The notes below the pieces were generated by a model. That model had not been told where the DNA came from. It made no database searches and worked only from the letters and a program-made list of their open reading frames with translations. Shown piece by piece: positions 11,673 to 25,593 of a DNA stretch of 64,000 nucleotides. The translations under genes and the position numbers were made by a program. The DNA is from Hippasteria phrygiana. Lineage: Eukaryota > Echinodermata > Asteroidea > Valvatida > Goniasteridae. The stretch is from the NCBI GenBank assembly GCA_037893225.1, contig JAZGUH010000416.1:744001-808000 (forward strand), given 5' to 3'. Every line of letters starts with the position of its first letter. Position 1 is the first letter of the stretch.

Positions 11673-14600
11673 ATGAAATATCAACCAAATTCAGTAATTT
11701 TGACATGTATGGATAGCTTAGATCTGGCGCTACATGTTGCAATTATCGGCGGCTTCTTAGACTTAACACTTGTGGAGAAAATTCAAACCTCGCAATATTT
11801 ATTTTCTTTCCGGCCAACATCTGTGTACATGTTACCTTTTATTTATTGCTCCATGCATGTCAAATTCCCTGGGGTATGGACTTGCTTTACTCATTCATAA
11901 TTGCATGAAATATCAACCAAATTCAGTAATTTTGACATGTATGGATAGCTTAGATCTGGCGCTACATGTTGCAATTATCGGCGGCTTCTTAGAGTTAACA
12001 CTTGTGGAGAAAATTCAAACCTCGCAATGTTTATTTTCTTCCCAGCCACCATCTGTGTGCAGATTACCTTTTATTTATTGCTCCATGCCTGTCAAATTCC
12101 CTGGGGTATGGACTTGCTTTACTCATTCATAATTGCATGAAATATCAACCAAATTCAGTAATTGTGACATGTATGGATAGCTTAGATCTGGCGCTACATG
12201 TTGCAATCATCGGCGGCTTCTTAGAGTTAAAACTTGTGGAGAAAATGCAAACCTCGCAATGTTTATTTTCTTCCCGGCCACCATCTGTGTGCAGATTACC
12301 TTTTATTTATTGCTCCATGCCTGTCAAATTCCCTGGGGTATGGACTTGCTTTACTCATTCATAATTGCATGAAATATCAACCAAATTCAGTAATTTTGAC
12401 ATGTATGGATAGCTTAGATCTGGCGCTACATGTTGCAATTATCGGCGGCTTCTTAGAGTTAACACTTGTGGAGAAAATGCAAACCTCGCAATGTTTATTT
12501 TCTTCCCGGCCACCATCTGTGTGCAGATTACCTTTTATTTATTGCTCCATGCCTGTCAAATTCCCTGGGGTATGGACTTGCTTTACTCATTCATAATTGC
12601 ATGAAATATCAACCAAATTCAGTAATTGTGACATGTATGGATAGCTTAGATCTGGCGCTACATGTTGCAATCATCGGCGGCTTCGTAGAGTTAAAACTTG
12701 TGGAGAAAATGCAAACCTCGCAATGTTTATTTTCTTCCCGGCCACCATCTGTGTGCAGATTACCTTTTATGTATTGCTCCATGCCTGTCAAATTCCCTGG
12801 GGTATGGATTTGCTTTACTCATTCATAATTGCATGAAATATCAACCAAATTCAGTAATTTTGACATGTATGGATAGCTTAGATCTGGCGCTACATGTTGC
12901 AATTATCGGCGGCTTCTTAGAGTTAACACTTGTGGAGAAAATTCAAACCTCGCAATGTTTATTTTCTTCCCGGCCACCATCTGTGTGCAGATTACCTTTT
13001 ATTTATTGCTCCATGCCTGTCAAATTCCCTGGGGTATGGACTTGCTTTACTCATTCATAATTGCATGAAATATCAACCAAATTCAGTAATTTTGACATGT
13101 ATGGATAGCTTAGATCTGGCGCTACATGTTGCAATTATCGGCGGCTTCTTAGAGTTAACACTTGTGGAGAAAATGCAAACCTCGCAATGTTTATTTTCTT
13201 CCCGGCCACCATCTGTGTGCAGATTACCTTTTATTTATTGCTCCATGCCTGTCAAATTCCCTGGGGTATGGACTTGCTTTACTCATTCATAATTGCATGA
13301 AATATCAACCAAATTCAGTAATTTTGACATGTATGGATAGCTTAGATCTGGCGCTACATGTTGCAATTATCGGCGGCTTCTTAGACTTAACACTTGTGGA
13401 GAAAATTCAAACCTCGCAATATTTATTTTCTTTCCGGCCAACATCTGTGTACATGTTACCTTTTATTTATTGCCCCATGCATGTCAAATTCCCTGGGGTA
13501 TGGACTTGCTTTACTCATTCATAATTGCATGAAATATCAACCAAATTCAGTAATTTTGACATGTATGGATAGCTTAGATCTGGCGCTACATGTTGCAATT
13601 ATCGGCGGCTTCTTAGAGTTAACACTTGTGGAGAAAATTCAAACCTCGCAATGTTTATTTTCTTCCCAGCCACCATCTGTGTGCAGATTACCTTTTATTT
13701 ATTGCTCCATGCCTGTCAAATTCCCTGGGGTATGGACTTGCTTTACTCATTCATAATTGCATGAAATATCAACCAAATTCAGTAATTGTGACATGTATGG
13801 ATAGCTTAGATCTGGCGCTACATGTTGCAATCATCGGCGGCTTCTTAGAGTTAAAACTTGTGGAGAAAATGCAAACCTCGCAATGTTTATTTTCTTCCCG
13901 GCCACCATCTGTGTGCAGATTACCTTTTATTTATTGCTCCATGCCTGTCAAATTCCCTGGGGTATGGACTTGCTTTACTCATTCATAATTGCATGAAATA
14001 TCAACCAAATTCAGTAATTTTGACATGTATGGATAGCTTAGATTTGGCGCTACATGTTGCAATTATCGGCGGCTTCTTAGAGTTAACACTTGTGGAGAAA
14101 ATGCAAACCTCGCAATGTTTATTTTCTTCCCGGCCACCATCTGTGTGCAGATTACCTTTTATTTATTGCTCCATGCCTGTCAAATTCCCTGGGGTATGGA
14201 CTTGCTTTACTCATTCATAATTGCATGAAATATCAACCAAATTCAGTAATTTTGACATGTATGGATAGCTTAGATCTGGCGCTACATGTTGCAATTATCG
14301 GCGGCTTCTTAGAGTTAAAACTTGTGGAGAAAATTCAAACCTCGCAATATTTATTTTCTTTCCGGCCAACATCTGTGTACATGTTACCTTTTATTTATTG
14401 CTCCATGCATGTCAAATTCCCTGGGGTATGGACTTGCTTTACTCATTCATAATTGCATGAAATATCAACCAAATTCAGTAATTGTGACATGTATGGATAG
14501 CTTAGATCTGGCGCTACATGTTGCAATCATCGGCGGCTTCTTAGAGTTAAAACTTGTGGAGAAAATGCAAACCTCGCAATGTTTATTTTCTTCCCGGCCA

Positions 14601-17600
14601 CCATCTGTGTGCAGATTACCTTTTATTTATTGCTCCATGCCTGTCAAATTCCCTGGGGTATGGACTTGCTTTACTCATTCATAATTGCATGAAATATCAA
14701 CCAAATTCAGTAATTTTGACATGTATGGATAGCTTAGATCTGGCGCTACATGTTGCAATTATCGGCGGCTTCTTAGAGTTAACACTTGTGGAGAAAATGC
14801 AAACCTCGCAATGTTTATTTTCTTCCCGGCCACCATCTGTGTGCAGATTACCTTTTATTTATTGCTCCATGCCTGTCAAATTCCCTGGGGTATGGACTTG
14901 CTTTACTCATTCATAATTGCATGAAATATCAACCAAATTCAGTAATTTTGACATGTATGGATAGCTTAGATCTGGCGCTACATGTTGCAATTATCGGCGG
15001 CTTCTTAGACTTAACACTTGTGGAGAAAATTCAAACCTCGCAATATTTATTTTCTTTCCGGCCAACATCTGTGTACATGTTACCTTTTATTTATTGCTCC
15101 ATGCATGTCAAATTCCCTGGGGTATGGACTTGCTTTACTCATTCATAATTGCATGAAATATCAACCAAATTCAGTAATTTTGACATGTATGGATAGCTTA
15201 GATCTGGCGCTACATGTTGCAATTATCGGCGGCTTCTTAGAGTTAACACTTGTGGAGAAAATTCAAACCTCGCAATGTTTATTTTCTTCCCAGCCACCAT
15301 CTGTGTGCAGATTACCTTTTATTTATTGCTCCATGCCTGTCAAATTCCCTGGGGTATGGACTTGCTTTACTCATTCATAATTGCATGAAATATCAACCAA
15401 ATTCAGTAATTGTGACATGTATGGATAGCTTAGATCTGGCGCTACATGTTGCAATCATCGGCGGCTTCTTAGAGTTAAAACTTGTGGAGAAAATGCAAAC
15501 CTCGCAATGTTTATTTTCTTCCCGGCCACCATCTGTGTGCAGATTACCTTTTATTTATTGCTCCATGCCTGTCAAATTCCCTGGGGTATGGACTTGCTTT
15601 ACTCATTCATAATTGCATGAAATATCAACCAAATTCAGTAATTTTGACATGTATGGATAGCTTAGATCTGGCGCTACATGTTGCAATTATCGGCGGCTTC
15701 TTAGAGTTAACACTTGTGGAGAAAATGCAAACCTCGCAATGTTTATTTTCTTCCCGGCCACCATCTGTGTGCAGATTACCTTTTATTTATTGCTCCATGC
15801 CTGTCAAATTCCCTGGGGTATGGACTTGCTTTACTCATTCATAATTGCATGAAATATCAACCAAATTCAGTAATTTTGACATGTATGGATAGCTTAGATC
15901 TGGCGCTACATGTTGCAATTATCGGCGGCTTCTTAGAGTTAAAACTTGTGGAGAAAATTCAAACCTCGCAATATTTATTTTCTTTCCGGCCAACATCTGT
16001 GTACATGTTACCTTTTATTTATTGCTCCATGCATGTCAAATTCCCTGGGGTATGGACTTGCTTTACTCATTCATAATTGCATGAAATATCAACCAAATTC
16101 AGTAATTGTGACATGTATGGATAGCTTAGATCTGGCGCTACATGTTGCAATCATCGGCGGCTTCTTAGAGTTAAAACTTGTGGAGAAAATGCAAACCTCG
16201 CAATGTTTATTTTCTTCCCGGCCACCATCTGTGTGCAGATTACCTTTTATTTATTGCTCCATGCCTGTCAAATTCCCTGGGGTATGGACTTGCTTTACTC
16301 ATTCATAATTGCATGAAATATCAACCAAATTCAGTAATTTTGACATGTATGGATAGCTTAGATCTGGCGCTACATGTTGCAATTATCGGCGGCTTCTTAG
16401 AGTTAACACTTGTGGAGAAAATGCAAACCTCGCAATGTTTATTTTCTTCCCGGCCACCATCTGTGTGCAGATTACCTTTTATTTATTGCTCCATGCCTGT
16501 CAAATTCCCTGGGGTATGGACTTGCTTTACTCATTCATAATTGCATGAAATATCAACCAAATTCAGTAATTGTGACATGTATGGATAGCTTAGATCTGGC
16601 GCTACATGTTGCAATCATCGGCGGCTTCTTAGAGTTAAAACTTGTGGAGAAAATGCAAACCTCGCAATGTTTATTTTCTTCCCGGCCACCATCTGTGTGC
16701 AGATTACCTTTTATTTATTGCTCCATGCCTGTCAAATTCCCTGGGGTATGGATTTGCTTTACTCATTCATAATTGCATGAAATATCAACCAAATTCAGTA
16801 ATTTTGACATGTATGGATAGCTTAGATCTGGCGCTACATGTTGCAATTATCGGCGGCTTCTTAGAGTTAACACTTGTGGAGAAAATTCAAACCTCGCAAT
16901 GTTTATTTTCTTCCCGGCCACCATCTGTGTGCAGATTACCTTTTATTTATTGCTCCATGCCTGTCAAATTCCCTGGGGTATGGACTTGCTTTACTCATTC
17001 ATAATTGCATGAAATATCAACCAAATTCAGTAATTTTGACATGTATGGATAGCTTAGATCTGGCGCTACATGTTGCAATTATCGGCGGCTTCTTAGAGTT
17101 AACACTTGTGGAGAAAATGCAAACCTCGCAATGTTTATTTTCTTCCCGGCCACCATCTGTGTGCAGATTACCTTTTATTTATTGCTCCATGCCTGTCAAA
17201 TTCCCTGGGGTATGGACTTGCTTTACTCATTCATAATTGCATGAAATATCAACCAAATTCAGTAATTTTGACATGTATGGATAGCTTAGATCTGGCGCTA
17301 CATGTTGCAATTATCGGCGGCTTCTTAGACTTAACACTTGTGGAGAAAATTCAAACCTCGCAATATTTATTTTCTTTCCGGCCAACATCTGTGTACATGT
17401 TACCTTTTATTTATTGCTCCATGCATGTCAAATTCCCTGGGGTATGGACTTGCTTTACTCATTCATAATTGCATGAAATATCAACCAAATTCAGTAATTT
17501 TGACATGTATGGATAGCTTAGATCTGGCGCTACATGTTGCAATTATCGGCGGCTTCTTAGAGTTAACACTTGTGGAGAAAATTCAAACCTCGCAATGTTT

Positions 17601-18400
17601 ATTTTCTTCCCAGCCACCATCTGTGTGCAGATTACCTTTTATTTATTGCTCCATGCCTGTCAAATTCCCTGGGGTATGGACTTGCTTTACTCATTCATAA
17701 TTGCATGAAATATCAACCAAATTCAGTAATTGTGACATGTATGGATAGCTTAGATCTGGCGCTACATGTTGCAATCATCGGCGGCTTCTTAGAGTTAAAA
17801 CTTGTGGAGAAAATGCAAACCTCGCAATGTTTATTTTCTTCCCGGCCACCATCTGTGTGCAGATTACCTTTTATTTATTGCTCCATGCCTGTCAAATTCC
17901 CTGGGGTATGGACTTGCTTTACTCATTCATAATTGCATGAAATATCAACCAAATTCAGTAATTTTGACATGTATGGATAGCTTAGATCTGGCGCTACATG
18001 TTGCAATTATCGGCGGCTTCTTAGAGTTAACACTTGTGGAGAAAATGCAAACCTCGCAATGTTTATTTTCTTCCCGGCCACCATCTGTGTGCAGATTACC
18101 TTTTATTTATTGCTCCATGCCTGTCAAATTCCCTGGGGTATGGACTTGCTTTACTCATTCATAATTGCATGAAATATCAACCAAATTCAGTAATTTTGAC
18201 ATGTATGGATAGCTTAGATCTGGCGCTACATGTTGCAATTATCGGCGGCTTCTTAGAGTTAAAACTTGTGGAGAAAATTCAAACCTCGCAATATTTATTT
18301 TCTTTCCGGCCAACATCTGTGTACATGTTACCTTTTATTTATTGCTCCATGCATGTCAAATTCCCTGGGGTATGGACTTGCTTTACTCATTCATAATTGC
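11673..18400. repeat. 7-mer higher-order repeat, 1624 bp, about 4 copies
   Basis: The copies are N-F-A-L-Ai-B-L (11673-13296), N-F-A-L-O-A-L (13297-14920) and N-F-A-L-O-A-L (14921-16544), each 1624 bp. An extra Ai-B-L trimer follows (16545-17240), then a truncated N-F-A-L-O (17241-18400). Ai monomers carry 209T (tggatttgc), and Ai-B-L-N-F-A-L recurs at a spacing of 17 monomers (3944 bp). Private changes include cttcgtagag near 12685, ttatgtattg near 12770, tgccccatg near 13472 and a C to T at 14044 that destroys the BglII site. Confidence 0.9.
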
Positions 18401-21400
18401 ATGAAATATCAACCAAATTCAGTAATTTTGACATGTATGGATAGCTTAGATCTGGCGCTACATGTTGCAATTATCGGCGGCTTCTTAGAGTTAACACTTG
18501 TGGAGAAAATTCAAACCTCGCAATGTTTATTTTCTTCCCAGCCACCATCTGTGTGCAGATTACCTTTTATTTATTGCTCCATGCCTGTCAAATTCCCTGG
18601 GGTATGGACTTGCTTTACTCATTCATAATTGCATGAAATATCAACCAAATTCAGTAATTTTGACATGTATGGATAGCTTAGATCTGGCGCTACATGTTGC
18701 AATTATCGGCGGCTTCTTAGAGTTAACACTTGTGGAGAAAATTCAAACCTCGCAATGTTTATTTTCTTCCCGGCCACCATCTGTGTGCAGATTACCTTTT
18801 ATTTATTGCTCCATGCCTGTCAAATTCCCTGGGGTATGGACTTGCTTTACTCATTCATAATTGCATGAAATATCAACCAAATTCAGTAATTTTGACATGT
18901 ATGGATAGCTTAGATCTGGCGCTACATGTTGCAATTATCGGCGGCTTCTTAGAGTTAACACTTGTGGAGAAAATGCAAACCTCGCAATGTTTATTTTCTT
19001 CCCGGCCACCATCTGTGTGCAGATTACCTTTTATTTATTGCTCCATGCCTGTCAAATTCCCTGGGGTATGGACTTGCTTTACTCATTCATAATTGCATGA
19101 AATATCAACAAAATTCAGTAATTTTGACATGTATGGATAGCTTAGATCTGGCGCTACATGTTGCAATTATCGGCGGCTTCTTAGACTTAACACTTGTGGA
19201 GAAAATTCAAACCTCGCAATGTTTATTTTCTTCCCGGCCACCATCTGTGTGCAGATTACCTTTTATTTATTGCTCCATGCATGTCAAATTCCCTGGGGTA
19301 TGGACTTGCTTTACTCATTCATAATTGCATGAAATATCAACCAAATTCAGTAATTTTGACATGTATGGATAGCTTAGATCTGGCGCTACATGTTGCAATT
19401 ATCGGCGGCTTCTTAGAGTTAAAACTTGTGGAGAAAATTCAAACCTCGCAATGTTTATTTTCTTTCCGGCCAACATCTGTGTACATGTTACCGTCTATTT
19501 ATTGCTCCATGCCTGTCAAATTCCCTGGGGTATGGACTTGCTTTACTCATTCATAATTGCATGAAATATCAACCAAATTCAGTAATTTTGACATGTATGG
19601 ATAGCTTAGATCTGGCGCTACATGTTGCAATTATCGGCGGCTTCTTAGAGTTAAAACTTGTGGAGAAAATTCAAACCTCGCAATATTTATTTTCTTTCCG
19701 GCCACCATCTGTGTGCAGATTACCTTTTATTTATTGCTCCATGCCTGTCAAATTCCATGGGGTATGGACTTGCTTTACTCATTCATAATTGCATGAAATA
19801 TCAACCAAATTCAGTAATTTTGACATGTATGGATAGCTTAGATCTGGCGCTACATGTTGCAATTATCGGCGGCTTCTTAGAGTTAAAACTTGTGGAGAAA
19901 ATTCAAACCTCGCAATATTTATTTTCTTTCCGGCCAACATCTGTGTACATGTTACCTTTTATTTATTGCTCCATGCATGTCAAATTCCCTGGGGTATGGA
20001 CTTGCTTTACTCATTCATAATTGCATGAAATATCAACCAAATTCAGTAATTTTGACATGTATGGATAGCTTAGATCTGGCGCTACATGTTGCAATTATCG
20101 GCGGCTTCTTAGAGTTAACACTTGTGTAGAAAATGCAAACCTCGCAATGTTGATTTTCTTCCCGGCCACCATCTGTGTGCAGATTACCTTTTATTTATTG
20201 CTCCATGCCTGTCAAATTCCCTGGGGTATGGACTTGCTTTACTCATTCATAATTGCATGAAATATCAACCAAATTCAGTAATTTTGACATGTATGGATAG
20301 CTTAGATCTGGCGCTACATGTTGCAATTATCGGCGGCTTCTTAGACTTAACACTTGTGGAGAAAATTCAAACCTCGCAATGTTTATTTTTTTTCCCGGCC
20401 ACCATCTGTGTGCAGATTACCTTTTATTTATTGCTCCATGCCTGTCAAATTCCCTGGGGTATGGACTTGCTTTACTCATTCATAATTGCATGAAATATCA
20501 ACCAAATTCAGTAATTTTGACATGTATGGATAGCTTAGATCTGGCGCTACATGTTGCAATTATCGGCGGCTTCTTAGAGTTAACACTTGTGGAGAAAATG
20601 CAAACCTCGCAATGTTTATTTTCTTCCCGGCCACCATCTGTGTGCAGATTACCTTTTATTTATTGCTCCATGCCTGTCAAATTCCCTGGGGTATGGACTT
20701 GCTTTACTCATTCATAATTGCATGAAATATCAACAAAATTCAGTAATTTTGACATGTATGGATAGCTTAGATCTGGCGCTACATGTTGCAATTATCGGCG
20801 GCTTCTTAGACTTAACACTTGTGGAGAAAATTCAAACCTCGCAATGTTTATTTTCTTCCCGGCCACCATCTGTGTGCAGATTACCTTTTATTTATTGCTC
20901 CATGCATGTCAAATTCCCTGGGGTATGGACTTGCTTTACTCATTCATAATTGTATGAAATATCAACCAAATTCAGTAATTTTGACATGTATGGATAGCTT
21001 AGATCTGGCGCTACATGTTGCAATTATCGGCGGCTTCTTAGAGTTAAAACTTGTGGAGAAAATTCAAACCTCGCAATGTTTATTTTCTTTCCGGCCAACA
21101 TCTGTGTACATGTTACCGTCTATTTATTGCTCCATGCCTGTCAAATTCCCTGGGGTATGGACTTGCTTTACTCATTCATAATTGCATGAAATATCAACCA
21201 AATTCAGTAATTTTGACATGTATGGATAGCTTAGATCTGGCGCTACATGTTGTAATTATCGGCGGCTTCTTAGAGTTAAAACTTGTGGAGAAAATTCAAA
21301 CCTCGCAATATTTATTTTCTTTCCGGCCACCATCTGTGTGCAGATTACCTTTTATTTATTGCTCCATGCCTGTCAAATTCCATGGGGTATGGACTTGCTT

Positions 21401-24400
21401 TACTCATTCATAATTGCATGAAATATCAACCAAATTCAGTAATTTTGACATGTATGGATAGCTTAGATCTGGCGCTACATGTTGCAATTATCGGCGGCTT
21501 CTTAGAGTTAACACTTGTGGAGAAAATACAAACCTCGCAATGCTTATTTTCTTCCCGGCCACCATCTGTGTGCAGATTACCTTTTATTTATTGCTCCATG
21601 CCTGTCAAATTCCCTGGGGTATGGACTTGCTTTACTCATTCATAATTGCATGAAATATCAACCAAATTCAGTAATTGTGACATGTATGGATAGCTTAGAT
21701 CTGGCGCTACATGTTGCAATCATCGGCGGCTTCTTAGAGTTAAAACTTGTGGAGAAAATGCAAACCTCGCAATGTTTATTTTCTTCCCGGCCACCATCTG
21801 TGTGCAGATTACCTTTTATTTATTGCTCCATGCCTGTCAAATTCCCTGGGGTATGGACTTGCTTTACTCATTCATAATTGCATGAAATATCAACCAAATT
21901 CAGTAATTTTGACATGTATGGATAGCTTAGATCTGGCGCTACATGTTGCAATTATCGGCGGCTTCTTAGAGTTAACACTTGTGGAGAAAATGCAAACCTC
22001 GCAATGTTTATTTTCTTCCCGGCCACCATCTGTGTGCAGATTACCTTTTATTTATTGCTCCATGCCTGTCAAATTCCCTGGGGTATGGACTTGCTTTACT
22101 CATTCATAATTGCATGAAATATCAACCAAATTCAGTAATTTTGACATGTATGGATAGCTTAGATCTGGCGCTACATGTTGCAATTATCGGCGGCTTCTTA
22201 GAGTTAAAACTTGTGGAGAAAATTCAAACCTCGCAATATTTATTTTCTTTCCGGCCAACATCTGTGTACATGTTACCTTTTATTTATTGCTCCATGCATG
22301 TCAAATTCCCTGGGGTATGGACTTGCTTTACTCATTCATAATTGCATGAAATATCAACCAAATTCAGTAATTTTGACATGTATGGATAGCTTAGATCTGG
22401 CGCTACATGTTGCAATTATCGGCGGCTTCTTAGAGTTAACACTTGTGGAGAAAATTCAAACCTCGCAATGTTTATTTTCTTCCCAGCCACCATCTGTGTG
22501 CAGATTACCTTTTATTTATTGCTCCATGCCTGTCAAATTCCCTGGGGTATGGACTTGCTTTACTCATTCATAATTGCATGAAATATCAACCAAATTCAGT
22601 AATTTTGACATGTATGGATAGCTTAGATCTGGCGCTACATGTTGCAATTATCGGCGGCTTCTTAGAGTTAACACTTGTGGAGAAAATTCAAACCTCGCAA
22701 TGTTTATTTTCTTCCCGGCCACCATCTGTGTGCAGATTACCTTTTATTTATTGCTCCATGCCTGTCAAATTCCCTGGGGTATGGACTTGCTTTACTCATT
22801 CATAATTGTATGAAATATCAACCAAATTCAGTAATTTTGACATGTATGGATAGCTTAGATCTGGCGCTACATGTTGCAATTATCGGCGGCTTCTTAGAGT
22901 TAACACTTGTGGAGAAAATGCAAACCTCGCAATGTTTATTTTCTTCCCGGCCACCATCTGTGTGCAGATTACCTTTTATTTATTGCTCCATGCCTGTCAA
23001 ATTCCCTGGGGTATGGACTTGCTTTACTCATTCATAATTGCATGAAATATCAACAAAATTCAGTAATTTTGACATGTATGGATAGCTTAGATCTGGCGCT
23101 ACATGTTGCAATTATCGGCGGCTTCTTAGACTTAACACTTGTGGAGAAAATTCAAACCTCGCAATGTTTATTTTCTTCCCGGCCACCATCTGTGTGCAGA
23201 TTACCTTTTATTTATTGCTCCATGCATGTCAAATTCCCTGGGGTATGGACTTGCTTTACTCATTCATAATTGCATGAAATATCAACCAAATTCAGTAATT
23301 TTGACATGTATGGATAGCTTAGATCTGGCGCTACATGTTGCAATTATCGGCGGCTTCTTAGAGTTAAAACTTGTGGAGAAAATTCAAACCTCGCAATGTT
23401 TATTTTCTTTCCGGCCAACATCTGTGTACATGTTACCGTCTATTTATTGCTCCATGCCTGTCAAATTCCCTGGGGTATGGACTTGCTTTACTCATTCATA
23501 ATTGCATGAAATATCAACCAAATTCAGTAATTTTGACATGTATGGATAGCTTAGATCTGGCGCTACATGTTGCAATTATCGGCGGCTTCTTAGAGTTAAA
23601 ACTTGTGGAGAAAATTCAAACCTCGCAATATTTATTTTCTTTCCGGCCACCATCTGTGTGCAGATTACCTTTTATTTATTGCTCCATGCCTGTCAAATTC
23701 CATGGGGTATGGACTTGCTTTACTCATTCATAATTGCATGAAATATCAACCAAATTCAGTAATTTTGACATGTATGGATAGCTTAGATCTGGCGCTACAT
23801 GTTGCAATTATCGGCGGCTTCTTAGAGTTAAAACTTGTGGAGAAAATTCAAACCTCGCAATATTTATTTTCTTTCCGGCCAACATCTGTGTACATGTTAC
23901 CTTTTATTTATTGCTCCATGCATGTCAAATTCCCTGGGGTATGGACTTGCTTTACTCATTCATAATTGCATGAAATATCAACCAAATTCAGTAATTTTGA
24001 CATGTATGGATAGCTTAGATCTGGCGCTACATGTTGCAATTATCGGCGGCTTCTTAGAGTTAACACTTGTGGAGAAAATGCAAACCTCGCAATGTTGATT
24101 TTCTTCCCGGCCACCATCTGTGTGCAGATTACCTTTTATTTATTGCTCCATGCCTGTCAAATTCCCTGGGGTATGGACTTGCTTTACTCATTCATAATTG
24201 CATGAAATATCAACCAAATTCAGTAATTTTGACATGTATGGATAGCTTAGATCTGGCGCTACATGTTGCAATTATCGGCGGCTTCTTAGACTTAACACTT
24301 GTGGAGAAAATTCAAACCTCGCAATGTTTATTTTCTTCCCGGCCACCATCTGTGTGCAGATTACCTTTTATTTATTGCTCCATGCCTGTCAAATTCCCTG

Positions 24401-25593
24401 GGGTATGGACTTGCTTTACTCATTCATAATTGCATGAAATATCAACCAAATTCAGTAATTTTGACATGTATGGATAGCTTAGATCTGGCGCTACATGTTG
24501 CAATTATCGGCGGCTTCTTAGAGTTAACACTTGTGGAGAAAATGCAAACCTCGCAATGTTTATTTTCTTCCCGGCCACCATCTGTGTGCAGATTACCTTT
24601 TATTTATTGCTCCATGCCTGTCAAATTCCCTGGGGTATGGACTTGCTTTACTCATTCATAATTGCATGAAATATCAACAAAATTCAGTAATTTTGACATG
24701 TATGGATAGCTTAGATCTGGCGCTACATGTTGCAATTATCGGCGGCTTCTTAGACTTAACACTTGTGGAGAAAATTCAAACCTCGCAATGTTTATTTTCT
24801 TCCCGGCCACCATCTGTGTGCAGATTACCTTTTATTTATTGCTCCATGCATGTCAAATTCCCTGGGGTATGGACTTGCTTTACTCATTCATAATTGTATG
24901 AAATATCAACCAAATTCAGTAATTTTGACATGTATGGATAGCTTAGATCTGGCGCTACATGTTGCAATTATCGGCGGCTTCTTAGAGTTAAAACTTGTGG
25001 AGAAAATTCAAACCTCGCAATGTTTATTTTCTTTCCGGCCAACATCTGTGTACATGTTACCGTCTATTTATTGCTCCATGCCTGTCAAATTCCCTGGGGT
25101 ATGGACTTGCTTTACTCATTCATAATTGCATGAAATATCAACCAAATTCAGTAATTTTGACATGTATGGATAGCTTAGATCTGGCGCTACATGTTGTAAT
25201 TATCGGCGGCTTCTTAGAGTTAAAACTTGTGGAGAAAATTCAAACCTCGCAATATTTATTTTCTTTCCGGCCACCATCTGTGTGCAGATTACCTTTTATT
25301 TATTGCTCCATGCCTGTCAAATTCCATGGGGTATGGACTTGCTTTACTCATTCATAATTGCATGAAATATCAACCAAATTCAGTAATTTTGACATGTATG
25401 GATAGCTTAGATCTGGCGCTACATGTTGCAATTATCGGCGGCTTCTTAGAGTTAACACTTGTGGAGAAAATACAAACCTCGCAATGCTTATTTTCTTCCC
25501 GGCCACCATCTGTGTGCAGATTACCTTTTATTTATTGCTCCATGCCTGTCAAATTCCCTGGGGTATGGACTTGCTTTACTCATTCATAATTGC
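17705..25593. repeat. 17-mer higher-order repeat, 3944/3945 bp, 2 copies
   Basis: The string A-L-O-F-B-L-C'-P-E'-O-J-C''-L-C'-P-E''-Q is present at 17705-21649 (3945 bp) and 21650-25593 (3944 bp). The one-base difference is the extra T in monomer 20257-20489. Both copies share 14A in C' (atcaacaaaa), 232T before the second P, and 68T with 197A in E''. Differences are few: the first copy has 20127 G to T in J, and the second has 232T before an L monomer near 22809. The marker order is too long to arise by chance, so this is a recent block duplication. Confidence 0.92.
20257..20489. repeat. 233-bp monomer with an expanded T tract
   Basis: This C''-class monomer reads 'gtttattttttttcccgg', with eight consecutive T where the consensus has TTTTCTT. 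It differs by a C to T change plus one extra T, or an equivalent slippage. It is the only 233-bp monomer that is not H class. The matching monomer in the second 17-mer copy (24202-24433) lacks the change, so it arose after that duplication or is a homopolymer sequencing error. Confidence 0.85.

Noticed and set aside
12609..12791. Minus-strand 60-codon frame
   Set aside because: It exists only because private substitutions near 12685 and 12770 remove stop codons in one monomer. No other copy has it.
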